A stretch of 64,000 nt of DNA from CALZKI01 sp045124055 (GTDB taxonomy: Bacteria; Bacillota; Clostridia; Lachnospirales; Lachnospiraceae), in the NCBI GenBank assembly GCA_045124055.1, contig JBGVKZ010000011.1, forward strand, positions 124,001 to 188,000. Reading direction: 5' to 3'. This document shows positions 33,637 to 42,608 of the stretch, piece by piece (the first letter of the stretch is position 1; each line of letters begins with the position of its first letter). The notes below the pieces were generated by a model. That model was not told the origin of the DNA. It saw only the letters and a list, made by a program, of their open reading frames with translations, and did not search any database. The translations under genes and the position numbers were made by a program.

Positions 33637-35310
33637 ATGAATTACAATCGTTATAAACGTAATCCGGTTGTAGATTTTCCGGAAAGACAGTGGCCTAATC
33701 GCGAAATAGAAAAAGCACCTATCTGGTGTAGCGTAGATTTGCGAGATGGTAATCAGGCACTTATCGACCCTATGGTAGTGCACGAAAAATTGGAGTTTTT
33801 TGAATACTTAGTGAAAATGGGCTTTAAGGAAATCGAAATTGGTTTCCCAGCGGCAAGCCAGATTGAGTTTGATTTTTTGAGACAGTTAATTGATAGAAAA
33901 ATGATTCCAGACGATGTGGTAGTACAAGTTTTAACACAGTGTCGTGAAGAATTGATTGACCGTACTTTTGAAGCTATTGCTGGTTGCAAACAGGCGATTG
34001 TACATATTTATAACTCTACATCTACTTTACAAAGAGATGTTGTATTTGGAATGGATAGAGAAGAAATTAAGGAAATCGCTATCAAAGGCACAAAAATGGT
34101 AAAAGAAAAAGCCGAAAAGTTCCCTGGAAAAATTATTTTGGAATATTCTCCGGAAAGTTTTACAGGTACAGAACTTGATTTTGCGTTGGATATTTGTACA
34201 GCTGTTCAGAAAACATGGGGAGCAACCAAAGAAAATCCAATTATCATTAATTTACCATCTACTGTTGAAATGAATACACCAAACGTGTATGCAGATCAGA
34301 TTGAATGGATGAATACACATTTTGAAAATAGAGAAAGTATTATTTTAAGTGTTCACCCGCACAATGACCGTGGAACCGGCGTAGCCAGTGCAGAATTGGC
34401 ACTTCTTGCAGGTGCTGACAGAGTGGAAGGTACACTTTTTGGTAACGGCGAAAGAACTGGTAACGTGGATATTTTGAACATTGCCTATAATATGTACTCA
34501 CAGGGCATTAACCCGGAACTTGAGATTGAAAAAGTCAATGAAATTATTGAAATTTACGAACGTCTCGTAAAAATGCCAATTCACCCAAGACATCCATATG
34601 CAGGAAAACTTGTGTTTACAGCATTTTCTGGTTCACACCAAGATGCTATCAACAAAGGTGTTAAGGCAATGCGTGAACGTGAAAGTAAAATTTGGCAGGT
34701 GCCATATCTTCCAATCGACCCGGCAGATATTGGACGTGAATACGAACCGATTGTGCGTATCAATTCTCAGTCAGGAAAAGGGGGCGTTGCCTTTGTTATG
34801 GATACCTATTTTGGATTCAAACTTCCAAAGGGTATGCATAAAGAATTTGCCAAAGTTATTCAGGAAATTTCAGAAGTTCAGGGTGAGGTTGCACCAGAAC
34901 AGATTATGGACGCCTTTAAGGAACAGTACTTAAATAAAAAGGAACCATTACACTTCAAGAAGTTAAAAGTGGACGATTTAAGTGGCGAAACGGACTCTGT
35001 ATTCGATACACACGTTACAGTAAACTATACGTTAAAGGGTATCAATGGTGCATTTGATGCGATTGGTAACGGACCTATTGATGCTGTAAAACGTGGTTTA
35101 GTAGAAAGATTCAATTTAGATATCAAGATTTTGGACTACGAAGAACATGCATTGCAGAGTGGTTCTAATTCACAGGCGGCAGCTTATATTCATCTTTTGG
35201 ATATGGAAACCGGAAAAGTTACCTATGGTGTTGGCGTAAGCTCTAATATTACAAGAGCTTCCGTAAGAGCAATTTTCTCAGCAATCAACAGATTAGAGCT
35301 TGTGAAATAA
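33637..35310 (+). CDS. leuA: 2-isopropylmalate synthase, LeuA type 2 (long form)
   Basis: A 557-residue enzyme that condenses acetyl-CoA with 2-ketoisovalerate at the entry to leucine synthesis. The start MNYNRYKRNPVVDFPERQWP and the catalytic DLRDGNQALIDPM belong to the long form of the mycobacterial and yeast type. The metal-binding HPHNDRGTG is present. The C-terminal 120 residues form the LeuA regulatory domain that senses leucine. GGAGG lies upstream. No other leucine gene is adjacent, and the Trp T-box leader follows directly. Confidence 0.94.
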   Translation: MNYNRYKRNPVVDFPERQWPNREIEKAPIWCSVDLRDGNQALIDPMVVHEKLEFFEYLVKMGFKEIEIGFPAASQIEFDFLRQLIDRKMIPDDVVVQVLTQCREELIDRTFEAIAGCKQAIVHIYNSTSTLQRDVVFGMDREEIKEIAIKGTKMVKEKAEKFPGKIILEYSPESFTGTELDFALDICTAVQKTWGATKENPIIINLPSTVEMNTPNVYADQIEWMNTHFENRESIILSVHPHNDRGTGVASAELALLAGADRVEGTLFGNGERTGNVDILNIAYNMYSQGINPELEIEKVNEIIEIYERLVKMPIHPRHPYAGKLVFTAFSGSHQDAINKGVKAMRERESKIWQVPYLPIDPADIGREYEPIVRINSQSGKGGVAFVMDTYFGFKLPKGMHKEFAKVIQEISEVQGEVAPEQIMDAFKEQYLNKKEPLHFKKLKVDDLSGETDSVFDTHVTVNYTLKGINGAFDAIGNGPIDAVKRGLVERFNLDIKILDYEEHALQSGSNSQAAAYIHLLDMETGKVTYGVGVSSNITRASVRAIFSAINRLELVK

Positions 35311-35327
35311 AAAAATTAACAAAACTC

Positions 35328-35356
35328 TTGACATTGCATAATAATAGTAGTAAAAC
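35328..35356 (+). promoter_or_regulatory. Promoter of the trp T-box leader
   Basis: TTGACA at 35328-35333 sits in the 17-base sequence AAAACTCTTGACATTGC shared with the ileS leader promoter. The -10 is less clear; TAAAAC at 35351-35356 has a 17-bp spacing. Confidence 0.6.
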
Positions 35357-35364
35357 AAAATAAA

Positions 35365-35641
35365 TAAAAAAATAAACCGTTGAAGCAGAAAAAAGTCAGA
35401 CAATAGTCTTTCCCAGCGAGTGGAAGAGGGTGAGAGTTCCACAGAGATTACCTGAGTAATATGGGCTGCTGAGGGCAGTGTTAAATGCACTGACGTAGGA
35501 CTTGCGTAAGAAGTCAGGAGTATGATGGTACTTCGTTAAGAGCATAGTTTGTGCTATGAATCAAGGTGGCACCGCGGATATATTTATTTGTAATTATTCG
35601 TCCTTGACAGAACTATATTTCTGTCAAGGGCGTTTTTTTAT
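35365..35641 (+). promoter_or_regulatory. T-box riboswitch, tryptophan-specific (trp leader)
   Basis: A leader of about 280 bases fills the 388-bp gap before trpD. Stem I includes GCGAG and GAGGGTGAGAG elements and the specifier loop with TGG (Trp) at 35462-35464, followed by GCTGCTGAG. The antiterminator block AAGGTGGCACCGCGG carries TGGC at 35567-35570, complementary to the GCCA end expected for tRNA-Trp. The terminator hairpin at 35599-35640 follows. Uncharged tRNA-Trp should allow read-through into trpDCFBA. Confidence 0.93.
35599..35641 (+). terminator. Regulated terminator of the Trp T-box leader
   Basis: CGTCCTTGACAG pairs with CTGTCAAGGGCG over a nine-base loop and is followed by seven T. 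It competes with the antiterminator that contains TGGC. Confidence 0.9.
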
Positions 35642-35698
35642 TTCCAAAAGACTTCCTGGAACAAAATATAGTTTTAGAAAATGATAAGGAGGTAAAAA

Positions 35699-36718
35699 AT
35701 GATGATTAAAGAAGCTATTGTAAAAATCGTAAATAAACAGGACCTTACTTATGATGAGGCATATACCGTAATGAATGAAATTATGGGTGGTGAAACCACA
35801 GCTACACAAAATGCCGCATTTCTAGCCGCTCTTTCCACGAAGAGTGCAAGGGCGGAGACAACTGATGAAATTTCAGGTTGTGCGGCTGCAATGAGAGAAC
35901 ATGCCACAAAAGTAAAAACGGATATGGAATTATTTGAAATTGTTGGTACAGGAGGAGATGGAGCACATAGTTTTAATATTTCAACAACCTCTGCTTTAGT
36001 AGCGGCAGCAGGTGGTATGAAGGTTGCAAAACACGGCAACAGAGCGGCTTCTTCTCAGTGTGGAACAGCTGATTGTTTGGAAGCTCTTGGAGTAAATATT
36101 CAGCAAGAGCCAGAAAAATGTATGGAATTGCTAAAAGAAGTAGGAATGTGTTTCTTCTTTGCACAAAAATATCATACATCTATGAAATATGTAGGTGCTA
36201 TCCGAAAAGAACTGGGTTTTAGAACCGTATTTAATATTCTTGGACCATTGACGAATCCTGGAACACCAAGCTTACAGCTTCTTGGTGTTTACGATGAATA
36301 CTTGGTAGAACCACTGGCACAAGTACTTTTAAATTTGGGAGTGAAACGTGGAATGGTGGTATACGGTAAAGACAAATTAGATGAAATTTCTTTAAGTGCC
36401 GAAACCACGGTTTGTGAACTAAAAGACGGCTGGTATAAAACATATACCATTACACCGGAAGAATTTGGAATGGAACGCTGCCAAAAAGAAGACCTGGTAG
36501 GCGGAACACCAGAAGAAAATGCCAAAATAACACTTGATATTTTAAGGGGAGAAAAGGGACATAAACGAAACGCCGTATTGCTGAATGCAGGTGCAGCTCT
36601 TTATATTGGTGGCAGGGCAGCTTCGATGAAAGAAGGAGTTGAATTGGCAGCCAGTCTGATTGATTCCGGTGCAGCACTGGGCACCTTGGAAAAACTGATT
36701 GAAGTATCAAATAGATGA
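35699..36718 (+). CDS. trpD: Anthranilate phosphoribosyltransferase
   Basis: A 339-residue enzyme that attaches phosphoribose to anthranilate. The PRPP-binding GTGGDG is at residues 83-88, followed by the KHGNRAASSQCG block. It is the first gene of the T-box-controlled trp operon. Two adjacent ATG codons (35699, 35702) follow AAGGAGG; the first has the better spacing. No fused TrpG domain is present, and trpE/trpG are missing from this operon. It lies 10 bp before trpC. Confidence 0.95.
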   Translation: MMIKEAIVKIVNKQDLTYDEAYTVMNEIMGGETTATQNAAFLAALSTKSARAETTDEISGCAAAMREHATKVKTDMELFEIVGTGGDGAHSFNISTTSALVAAAGGMKVAKHGNRAASSQCGTADCLEALGVNIQQEPEKCMELLKEVGMCFFFAQKYHTSMKYVGAIRKELGFRTVFNILGPLTNPGTPSLQLLGVYDEYLVEPLAQVLLNLGVKRGMVVYGKDKLDEISLSAETTVCELKDGWYKTYTITPEEFGMERCQKEDLVGGTPEENAKITLDILRGEKGHKRNAVLLNAGAALYIGGRAASMKEGVELAASLIDSGAALGTLEKLIEVSNR

Positions 36719-36728
36719 GGTAAAAAAG

Positions 36729-37511
36729 ATGACTATACTTGATGAATTGGCAAAAGCAGCAAAATTGCGGGTGGAAAAGGCAAAAGAAGTGGTTTCCTTT
36801 GACGAAATTAAAGAAAAAGCGATGGCTTTGCCAAAGGACAATTTTACATTTGAAAAAGCATTAAAAAAAGAGGATATAGCCTTTATTTGTGAATGCAAAA
36901 AAGCTTCTCCCTCAAAGGGGCTTATTGCCGTGGATTTTCCCTATTTGCAAATTGCCAAAGATTATGAAAAGGCAGGTGCAGATTGCATCTCCGTACTGAC
37001 AGAGCCCACCAGATTTTTAGGAAGTGATACTTATTTAAAAGAAATTGTAATGGCGGTGTCTACCCCTTGCCTTAGAAAAGATTTTACCGTAGATGAATAT
37101 ATGATTTATGAAGCAAAACTTTTGGGTGCAAAGGCAGTATTACTGATTTGTTCGTTGCTGACAAAAACAGAGTTAAAAAAATTTATGAAAATCTGTGATG
37201 ATTTGGGACTTTCTGCAATGGTAGAAACCCACGATGAGACAGAAGTAAAAATGGCACTTTCTGTGGGTGCAAGGGTGATAGGTGTAAATAATCGCAATTT
37301 AAAGGATTTTTCAGTAGATACAGAAAATAGTGTAAAGATGCGTAGTCTCATTCCCAAGGACCTAATCTTTGTTTCAGAAAGTGGTGTAAAATCCGCTTCG
37401 GACATTGAACTTCTCCGCCAAATTGGTGCAGATGCGGTACTGGTTGGTGAAACCCTGATGCGTGCTGGGGATAAAGAAAAAAAGTTGAAGGAACTACGGG
37501 GATTACTATGA
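36729..37511 (+). CDS. trpC: Indole-3-glycerol phosphate synthase
   Basis: A 260-residue TIM-barrel enzyme that closes the indole ring. The family motif ECKKASPSKGLI and the later VGVNNRNLKDF and FVSESGVKSASDI segments hold the catalytic and phosphate-binding residues. ATG 36729 is chosen over an in-frame ATG at 36699 inside trpD because the family begins with ILDELAKAAKLRVE and a GAGGT site lies upstream. It shares an ATGA overlap with trpF. Confidence 0.95.
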   Translation: MTILDELAKAAKLRVEKAKEVVSFDEIKEKAMALPKDNFTFEKALKKEDIAFICECKKASPSKGLIAVDFPYLQIAKDYEKAGADCISVLTEPTRFLGSDTYLKEIVMAVSTPCLRKDFTVDEYMIYEAKLLGAKAVLLICSLLTKTELKKFMKICDDLGLSAMVETHDETEVKMALSVGARVIGVNNRNLKDFSVDTENSVKMRSLIPKDLIFVSESGVKSASDIELLRQIGADAVLVGETLMRAGDKEKKLKELRGLL

Positions 37512-38122
37512 CAAAAATAAAGTTATGTGGTTTAAAAAGGCGATGTGACATCGATTACGTCAATGAACTTTTACCGGACTATATTGGCTTTGTGTTTGCT
37601 AAAAAAAGTAAAAGATATGTGACAAAAGAAGAAGCAAAGAAACTAAGAAAAAGACTTCATAGAGACATTGTTCCCGTAGGGGTTTTTGTAAATGAGGAAA
37701 TTTCCAATATAGAATATCTGGTAAATCAGGGGATTATCGAGGTGGTTCAGCTCCACGGAAAAGAAGAAGATTCTTATGTTGAAATGCTAAAAAAGACGGT
37801 AAAATGCCCAATCATACAGGCATTTGGGATTGAAAAGGAAGAAGATATCCAGAGAGCAATCACCTCTAAAGCAGATTATATTATGTTAGATTCCGGCGGT
37901 GGAATGGGAAAAACCTTTGACCATTCTTATATAAAGGATATAGAGCGAGATTTTTTTCTTGCCGGTGGGCTGGATAGTCAAAATGTGAAAAAAGCGATTT
38001 TGCAATACCACCCTTATGCAGTTGATGCAAGTTCCTCCTTAGAAACTAGAGGAGTGAAAGATAGAGAAAAAATGGCAGCTTTTGTGAAGGCTGTGCGAAA
38101 TGGAAAGGACGAAGAAAAATGA
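37508..38122 (+). CDS. trpF: Phosphoribosylanthranilate isomerase
   Basis: A 204-residue TIM-barrel enzyme for the Amadori rearrangement before TrpC. KLCGLKR at the N-terminus holds the catalytic cysteine, VVQLHG and the phosphate-binding LAGGLDSQNV region follow, and DASSSLETRGVKD near the C-terminus carries the catalytic Asp region. The usual VDVSSGVE reads VDASSSLE here, a mild divergence. ATGA overlaps on both sides couple it to trpC and trpB. Confidence 0.93.
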   Translation: MTKIKLCGLKRRCDIDYVNELLPDYIGFVFAKKSKRYVTKEEAKKLRKRLHRDIVPVGVFVNEEISNIEYLVNQGIIEVVQLHGKEEDSYVEMLKKTVKCPIIQAFGIEKEEDIQRAITSKADYIMLDSGGGMGKTFDHSYIKDIERDFFLAGGLDSQNVKKAILQYHPYAVDASSSLETRGVKDREKMAAFVKAVRNGKDEEK

Positions 38123-39309
38123 CAAATCCAAAGGGAAGATTCGGAATACACGGCGGTCAATACATTCCGGAGACTTTAATGAACGCTGTAATAGAGTTGG
38201 AAGAAGCTTATGAGCATTACAAAAAAGATGAGGAGTTTTGCGGAGAACTTACCCAACTACTGAATGATTATGCGGGAAGACCTTCTAGGCTCTATTATGC
38301 AGAAAAAATGACTAAAGACCTTGGGGGAGCCAAAATCTATTTAAAGCGTGAAGATTTGAATCATACTGGCTCTCATAAAATTAACAATGTTTTAGGTCAG
38401 GCACTTTTGGCAAAAAAAATGGGAAAAACCAGATTAATTGCAGAAACAGGAGCTGGTCAGCACGGCGTTGCTACGGCTACGGCGGCTGCACTTTTGAATA
38501 TGGAGTGCGTGGTTTTTATGGGAGAAGAAGACACCAAGCGACAAGCACTGAATGTATATAGAATGAAACTTTTAGGGGCAGAAGTTGTCCCTGTTACAAG
38601 TGGTACTGCCACCTTAAAAGATGCGGTTTCAGAGGCAATGCGTGAATGGACCAAACGAATTGATGACACGCATTATTGTTTAGGTTCTGTTATGGGACCA
38701 CACCCATTTCCAACTATGGTACGTGATTTTCAGGCAGTGATTTCCAAGGAAATCAAGCAACAGTTAAAAGAGAAGGAAGGCAAGCTTCCAGATGCGGTAA
38801 TAGCCTGTGTGGGCGGCGGTTCCAATGCGATTGGAAGCTTTTATCACTTTATAGAGGATAAAGGGGTTCGGTTAATCGGCTGTGAAGCAGCCGGCAGAGG
38901 CATTGATACCTTTGAAACAGCCGCAACGGTTAACACTGGAAGATTAGGAATTTTTCACGGGATGAAATCTTATTTCTGCCAAGATAAATACGGACAGATT
39001 GCCCCGGTTTACTCCATTTCGGCGGGACTTGATTATCCGGGAATAGGGCCGGAACACGCTAATTTGCACGATATGGGACGGGCAAAATATGTGCCTATTA
39101 CAGACGAAGAAGCGGTATGTGCATTTGAATATTTATCCAGAATGGAAGGTATTATTCCAGCCATTGAATCGGCTCACGCAGTGGCTTATGCGATGAAATT
39201 AGCACCAACAATGAAAAAAGACCAAATCATTGTTATCACAATTTCTGGTCGAGGAGACAAAGATTGTGCCCAGATTGCAAGATATAGAGGAGAAAATATA
39301 TATGAGTAA
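38119..39309 (+). CDS. trpB: Tryptophan synthase beta chain
   Basis: A 396-residue pyridoxal phosphate enzyme that joins indole and serine. The cofactor lysine is Lys87 in NHTGSHKINN, the same number as in the enteric enzyme. CVGGGSNAIG binds the cofactor phosphate, and the catalytic Glu is in the AETGAGQHG loop. This is the TrpB1 type, normally paired with TrpA. The gene overlaps trpF by 4 bp and trpA by 8 bp. Confidence 0.96.
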   Translation: MTNPKGRFGIHGGQYIPETLMNAVIELEEAYEHYKKDEEFCGELTQLLNDYAGRPSRLYYAEKMTKDLGGAKIYLKREDLNHTGSHKINNVLGQALLAKKMGKTRLIAETGAGQHGVATATAAALLNMECVVFMGEEDTKRQALNVYRMKLLGAEVVPVTSGTATLKDAVSEAMREWTKRIDDTHYCLGSVMGPHPFPTMVRDFQAVISKEIKQQLKEKEGKLPDAVIACVGGGSNAIGSFYHFIEDKGVRLIGCEAAGRGIDTFETAATVNTGRLGIFHGMKSYFCQDKYGQIAPVYSISAGLDYPGIGPEHANLHDMGRAKYVPITDEEAVCAFEYLSRMEGIIPAIESAHAVAYAMKLAPTMKKDQIIVITISGRGDKDCAQIARYRGENIYE

Positions 39310-40078
39310 AATCAAAGAAGCTTTTCAAAACGACAAGGCCTTTATCCCGTTTATTACTTGTGGAGACCCAGACCTTGAAACAACAGAAAAAGTAGTCAGA
39401 GCCGCAGTCCAAAATGGTGCAGACCTTATAGAACTTGGGATTCCCTTTTCTGACCCCACAGCAGAAGGCCCAGTAATTCAAGGAGCAAATATCAGAGCCT
39501 TAGAAGGCGGTGTTACTACGGATAAAATATTTGAAATGGTAAAAAGACTTCGGAAAGATATCAAAATTCCAATGGTATTTATGACGTATGCGAACCTGGT
39601 TTTTTCCTATGGAATAGAAAAATTTCTTTTGACTTGTCAGAAAATAGGTATTGATGGACTGATTCTGCCGGATTTGCCTTATGAAGAAAAAGACGAATTT
39701 TTGCCAGCCTGTCATCAATATGGGGTGGATTTGATTTCCCTCATAGCACCAACTTCCGATAAAAGAATTGAAATGATTAGTAAGGAGGCTGAGGGGTTTA
39801 TTTATTTGGTATCCAGCCTTGGAGTTACTGGTACAAGAAGTGAGATAACCACAGACCTTGGAACAATCGTTTCAACAATTCGCCAATATACCGATATTCC
39901 CTGTGCAATCGGTTTTGGCATCTCAACGCCCCAGCAGGCAGCTAAAATGGCGTCTATATCCGACGGAGCTATTGTGGGTTCAGCAATTATCAAAATCCTG
40001 GAACAATATGGAAAAGAAGCCGCAAAGCCCGTTGGAGAATATGTAAAGAGTATGAAAGAAGCAATTTTGCAAAGCTAG
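39302..40078 (+). CDS. trpA: Tryptophan synthase alpha chain, catalytic Asp replaced by Glu
   Basis: A 258-residue TIM-barrel subunit that cleaves indole-3-glycerol phosphate and channels indole to TrpB. The general base Glu is Glu44 in ELGIPFSDPTAEGP. The residue equivalent to the catalytic Asp60 of the enteric enzyme is Glu55 here (TAEGP rather than LADGP). ATG 39302 is selected because GAGGAG lies upstream and the family begins there; a longer in-frame ORF from 39230 would overlap trpB by 80 bp. It is the last gene of the operon and is followed by a strong terminator. Confidence 0.94.
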   Translation: MSKIKEAFQNDKAFIPFITCGDPDLETTEKVVRAAVQNGADLIELGIPFSDPTAEGPVIQGANIRALEGGVTTDKIFEMVKRLRKDIKIPMVFMTYANLVFSYGIEKFLLTCQKIGIDGLILPDLPYEEKDEFLPACHQYGVDLISLIAPTSDKRIEMISKEAEGFIYLVSSLGVTGTRSEITTDLGTIVSTIRQYTDIPCAIGFGISTPQQAAKMASISDGAIVGSAIIKILEQYGKEAAKPVGEYVKSMKEAILQS

Positions 40079-40108
40079 AAATATCCTATTATAAAAACGA
40101 AAATATGA

Positions 40109-40151
40109 AAAAACAAGCATATCGCCATTTGCGATATGCTTGCATTTTTTA
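40109..40151. terminator. Bidirectional terminator between trpA and the DUF3048 gene
   Basis: GCAAGCATATCG and its complement form an 11-12 bp stem with a CCATTTG loop, flanked by an A-run and a T-run. It can serve both convergent genes. Confidence 0.85.
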
Positions 40152-40155
40152 TGGA

Positions 40156-41298
40156 TTATTCCCAGGAAACTTCTTTACCTTCCTGAGCAATAGCAATGTA
40201 GGTTTTACCTGTATTTAATACGATTTCATTGCCATTTAAGTCATAGTATTTAGTAGCACCTCTATCAGAAGTCTTTTCCCAGCGAATAGGAATCACTTTA
40301 CCCTGTGTAAAGTAGTAACCACCTCTGGTAGTATCGTGACACAAGAATACTTTGTAGTCTGTTGCATTAGGGTCTGTGCTTAAGTTCTGAGACTGAGTTG
40401 TCTGAACAATAACATTTGCAAAAGCTAACTGTTCGTCATTAGAAGCATCAATCTGTGCTTCACCGTGAAGGGTTTTATAATATACGCCTTCTGCTTCATT
40501 GTATTCCAAGGTTGGTTTAGAATATGGGAATACATCGGATAAATCAATGAGTGTAGCATCTTCACCATCTTCTAATGTATTAGGTGAGCCATAAGCAGCA
40601 AAGGTAAAATGGTCTGGGTCATAATATTCGTCACGAACTTCTTTAGAATAACCTAAAGAGGTAATCGCATTGTTAATACCTTCGTTGCTGATATACATAT
40701 TGTGTGGTGCTTTTTTATCATCGGTACGGAAGAAATATTCGTTACCGGGAGCACCAGAACCAACGCCGGATTCACCAGAACCGGAAATATTGTTTACCGA
40801 TGGGTCATCGAACAAATAGGCCATTGTGTAGATACCGCCGCCGTGAACTAAAATCGCATCGTATTCTAGCATCCAGAACATATAGTAGAGTCTACAACTT
40901 CTGATATTACCAATTTTATCTAAGGATTCCCAATCTTTGATAATACCCATTTGACGAGAAATACCGCCTTCTTCCATACATTCATACAGCACATCTACGT
41001 GGCTGATTCCGTACTGCGGCTGAGCAGCCTTGTCTGTTGGAAACATTACGGCGATAGGTCTTGTATTTTCGACTTCCTCATCAATCCATTCATTTGTTAA
41101 GGAACTTCTTACCATTCCTTCTTCTGGTGGCAATTCAGAATCTGTTGTAGTTACGCCATCGGCATTATCAGATGATGATTCGTCAGGAATTGGTTCTCCT
41201 ACAACTGTGTTACCAGTAGGCGTATCTTCATCGCCACAAGCGGTAAGCATACCTACGGATAAAAGCATAAGTGCAAATAAAGCACATATTTTCTTCAT
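40156..41298 (-). CDS. DUF3048 (YerB-like) lipoprotein
   Basis: A 380-residue predicted lipoprotein. The signal peptide ends in the lipobox MLTACG (Cys21), followed by a Ser/Asp/Glu/Thr-rich linker of about 45 residues. The body has the DUF3048 landmarks RPIAVMFPTDKAAQPQYG, YECMEEGGISRQMG, IGNIRSCRLYYMFWM and a C-terminal GKTYIAIAQ. The family is widespread in Gram-positive bacteria and has no proven function; a wall-associated role is assumed. It is a single-gene unit, divergent from the polysaccharide locus. Confidence 0.88.
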   Translation of the reverse strand: MKKICALFALMLLSVGMLTACGDEDTPTGNTVVGEPIPDESSSDNADGVTTTDSELPPEEGMVRSSLTNEWIDEEVENTRPIAVMFPTDKAAQPQYGISHVDVLYECMEEGGISRQMGIIKDWESLDKIGNIRSCRLYYMFWMLEYDAILVHGGGIYTMAYLFDDPSVNNISGSGESGVGSGAPGNEYFFRTDDKKAPHNMYISNEGINNAITSLGYSKEVRDEYYDPDHFTFAAYGSPNTLEDGEDATLIDLSDVFPYSKPTLEYNEAEGVYYKTLHGEAQIDASNDEQLAFANVIVQTTQSQNLSTDPNATDYKVFLCHDTTRGGYYFTQGKVIPIRWEKTSDRGATKYYDLNGNEIVLNTGKTYIAIAQEGKEVSWE

Positions 41299-41441
41299 GA
41301 AAAAACCTCTCTTTCATCTTTTAGTCAGATAATTCAATATCATATAAAAGTATATCATAAAGTATACAAGTAGTCACGAAAAAAGAACAAATATACCTAC
41401 CAAATTTCGTAAGACATTTCTTAGGTAAAATGTTTTTTTGA

Positions 41442-41470
41442 TTGCAACCTTGCTTGTAGAATAGTATACT
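41442..41470 (+). promoter_or_regulatory. Promoter at the head of the polysaccharide locus
   Basis: TTGCAA at 41442-41447 and TATACT at 41465-41470 with a 17-bp spacer, 60 bp before gmd. The rest of the 231-bp gap between the divergent genes is AT-rich and shows no other clear feature. Confidence 0.6.
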
Positions 41471-41529
41471 AGCATAAGAAACGAGTTATAATTTTATCAT
41501 AAAAGAAGATTAGGAAATGGAGAAGGAAT

Positions 41530-42606
41530 ATGAAAAATGTGGCATTGATTACAGGGATTACAGGACAAGATGGTTCTTATCTTGCAGAGTTTTTACTTAG
41601 TATCGGGTATGAAGTACACGGTTTGATTAGAAGACACAGTATTTCAAATACACAAAGAATCGACCATTTGATTGATTCAGAGGCCAATGGTAAAACATTC
41701 TTTTTACACTATGCAGATACTACGGATTCGAGCAATTTAATGAGACTTGTAGCAGAAATTAAACCAACAGAAGTATACAATTTAGCAGCCCAGTCTCATG
41801 TAGGAATTTCTTTCGATGTACCAGAATATACAGCAGAAGCGACAGGAAATAGTACCTTAAAACTTTTGGAAGCCATTCGTGTCAATGGTGGGAATTGTCG
41901 TTTCTATCAGGCGTCTACTTCGGAATTGTTTGGTGGAATTCCAGAAACAGCACCACAGAGTGAAAAGACACCATTTTATCCAAAGAGTCCATATGGCGTA
42001 GCTAAATTATATTCCTACTGGATTACAGTAAATTATAGAGAATCTTATAATATGTTTGCTTGTAACGGCATTTTATTTAATCATGAATCTCCAAGACGTG
42101 GTGAAAATTTTGTTACCAGAAAAATCACTTTGGCAGTTGCCAATATTATGGCTGGAAAGCAGGAAAAATTATCTCTTGGCAATATGAATGCAAAACGTGA
42201 CTGGGGATTTGCGGGAGATTATGTAAAAGGTATGTATTTAATGCTGCAACAAGACAAGCCTGGTGACTATGTACTTGCTACGAATGAAACTCACACAGTA
42301 CGTGAATTTGTCAATGCTGCGTTTGGTGCCGTTGGCATCACCATTCGTTGGGAAGGCGAAGGAGCTGACGAAAAGGGTTACGACAGCAAAACAGGACGCC
42401 TTTTAGTAGATGTAAACCCAGAATTTTACAGACCTGCTGAAGTAGAATTTTTATGGGGTGATTGCACAAAGGCAGAAAATGAACTTGGCTGGAAAAGAGA
42501 TGTATCCTTTGAAGGACTTGTGCAGATGATGATGGATTCTGATATGAAAGAAATTACAGGTATGAATTGTGCAGAGTTTAAACTTGCAAGCCAAAAAGGA
42601 GAATAA
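41530..42606 (+). CDS. gmd: GDP-mannose 4,6-dehydratase
   Basis: A 358-residue short-chain dehydrogenase of the extended type. The NAD(P)-binding GITGQDGSYLAEFL is at the N-terminus, and the catalytic Tyr155-x3-Lys159 lies in SPYGVAKLYSYW. NHESPRRGENFVTRKI is typical of Gmd. The enzyme converts GDP-mannose to GDP-4-keto-6-deoxymannose, the substrate of the next gene product. It starts the polysaccharide locus, with GGAGAAGG upstream and a 2-bp gap to fcl. Confidence 0.96.
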   Translation: MKNVALITGITGQDGSYLAEFLLSIGYEVHGLIRRHSISNTQRIDHLIDSEANGKTFFLHYADTTDSSNLMRLVAEIKPTEVYNLAAQSHVGISFDVPEYTAEATGNSTLKLLEAIRVNGGNCRFYQASTSELFGGIPETAPQSEKTPFYPKSPYGVAKLYSYWITVNYRESYNMFACNGILFNHESPRRGENFVTRKITLAVANIMAGKQEKLSLGNMNAKRDWGFAGDYVKGMYLMLQQDKPGDYVLATNETHTVREFVNAAFGAVGITIRWEGEGADEKGYDSKTGRLLVDVNPEFYRPAEVEFLWGDCTKAENELGWKRDVSFEGLVQMMMDSDMKEITGMNCAEFKLASQKGE

Positions 42607-42608
42607 TT

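Noticed and set aside
39230..39301. Upstream in-frame extension of trpA
   Set aside because: The extension overlaps trpB, and TrpA proteins begin at the MSKIKEAF position, which has a GAGGAG site.
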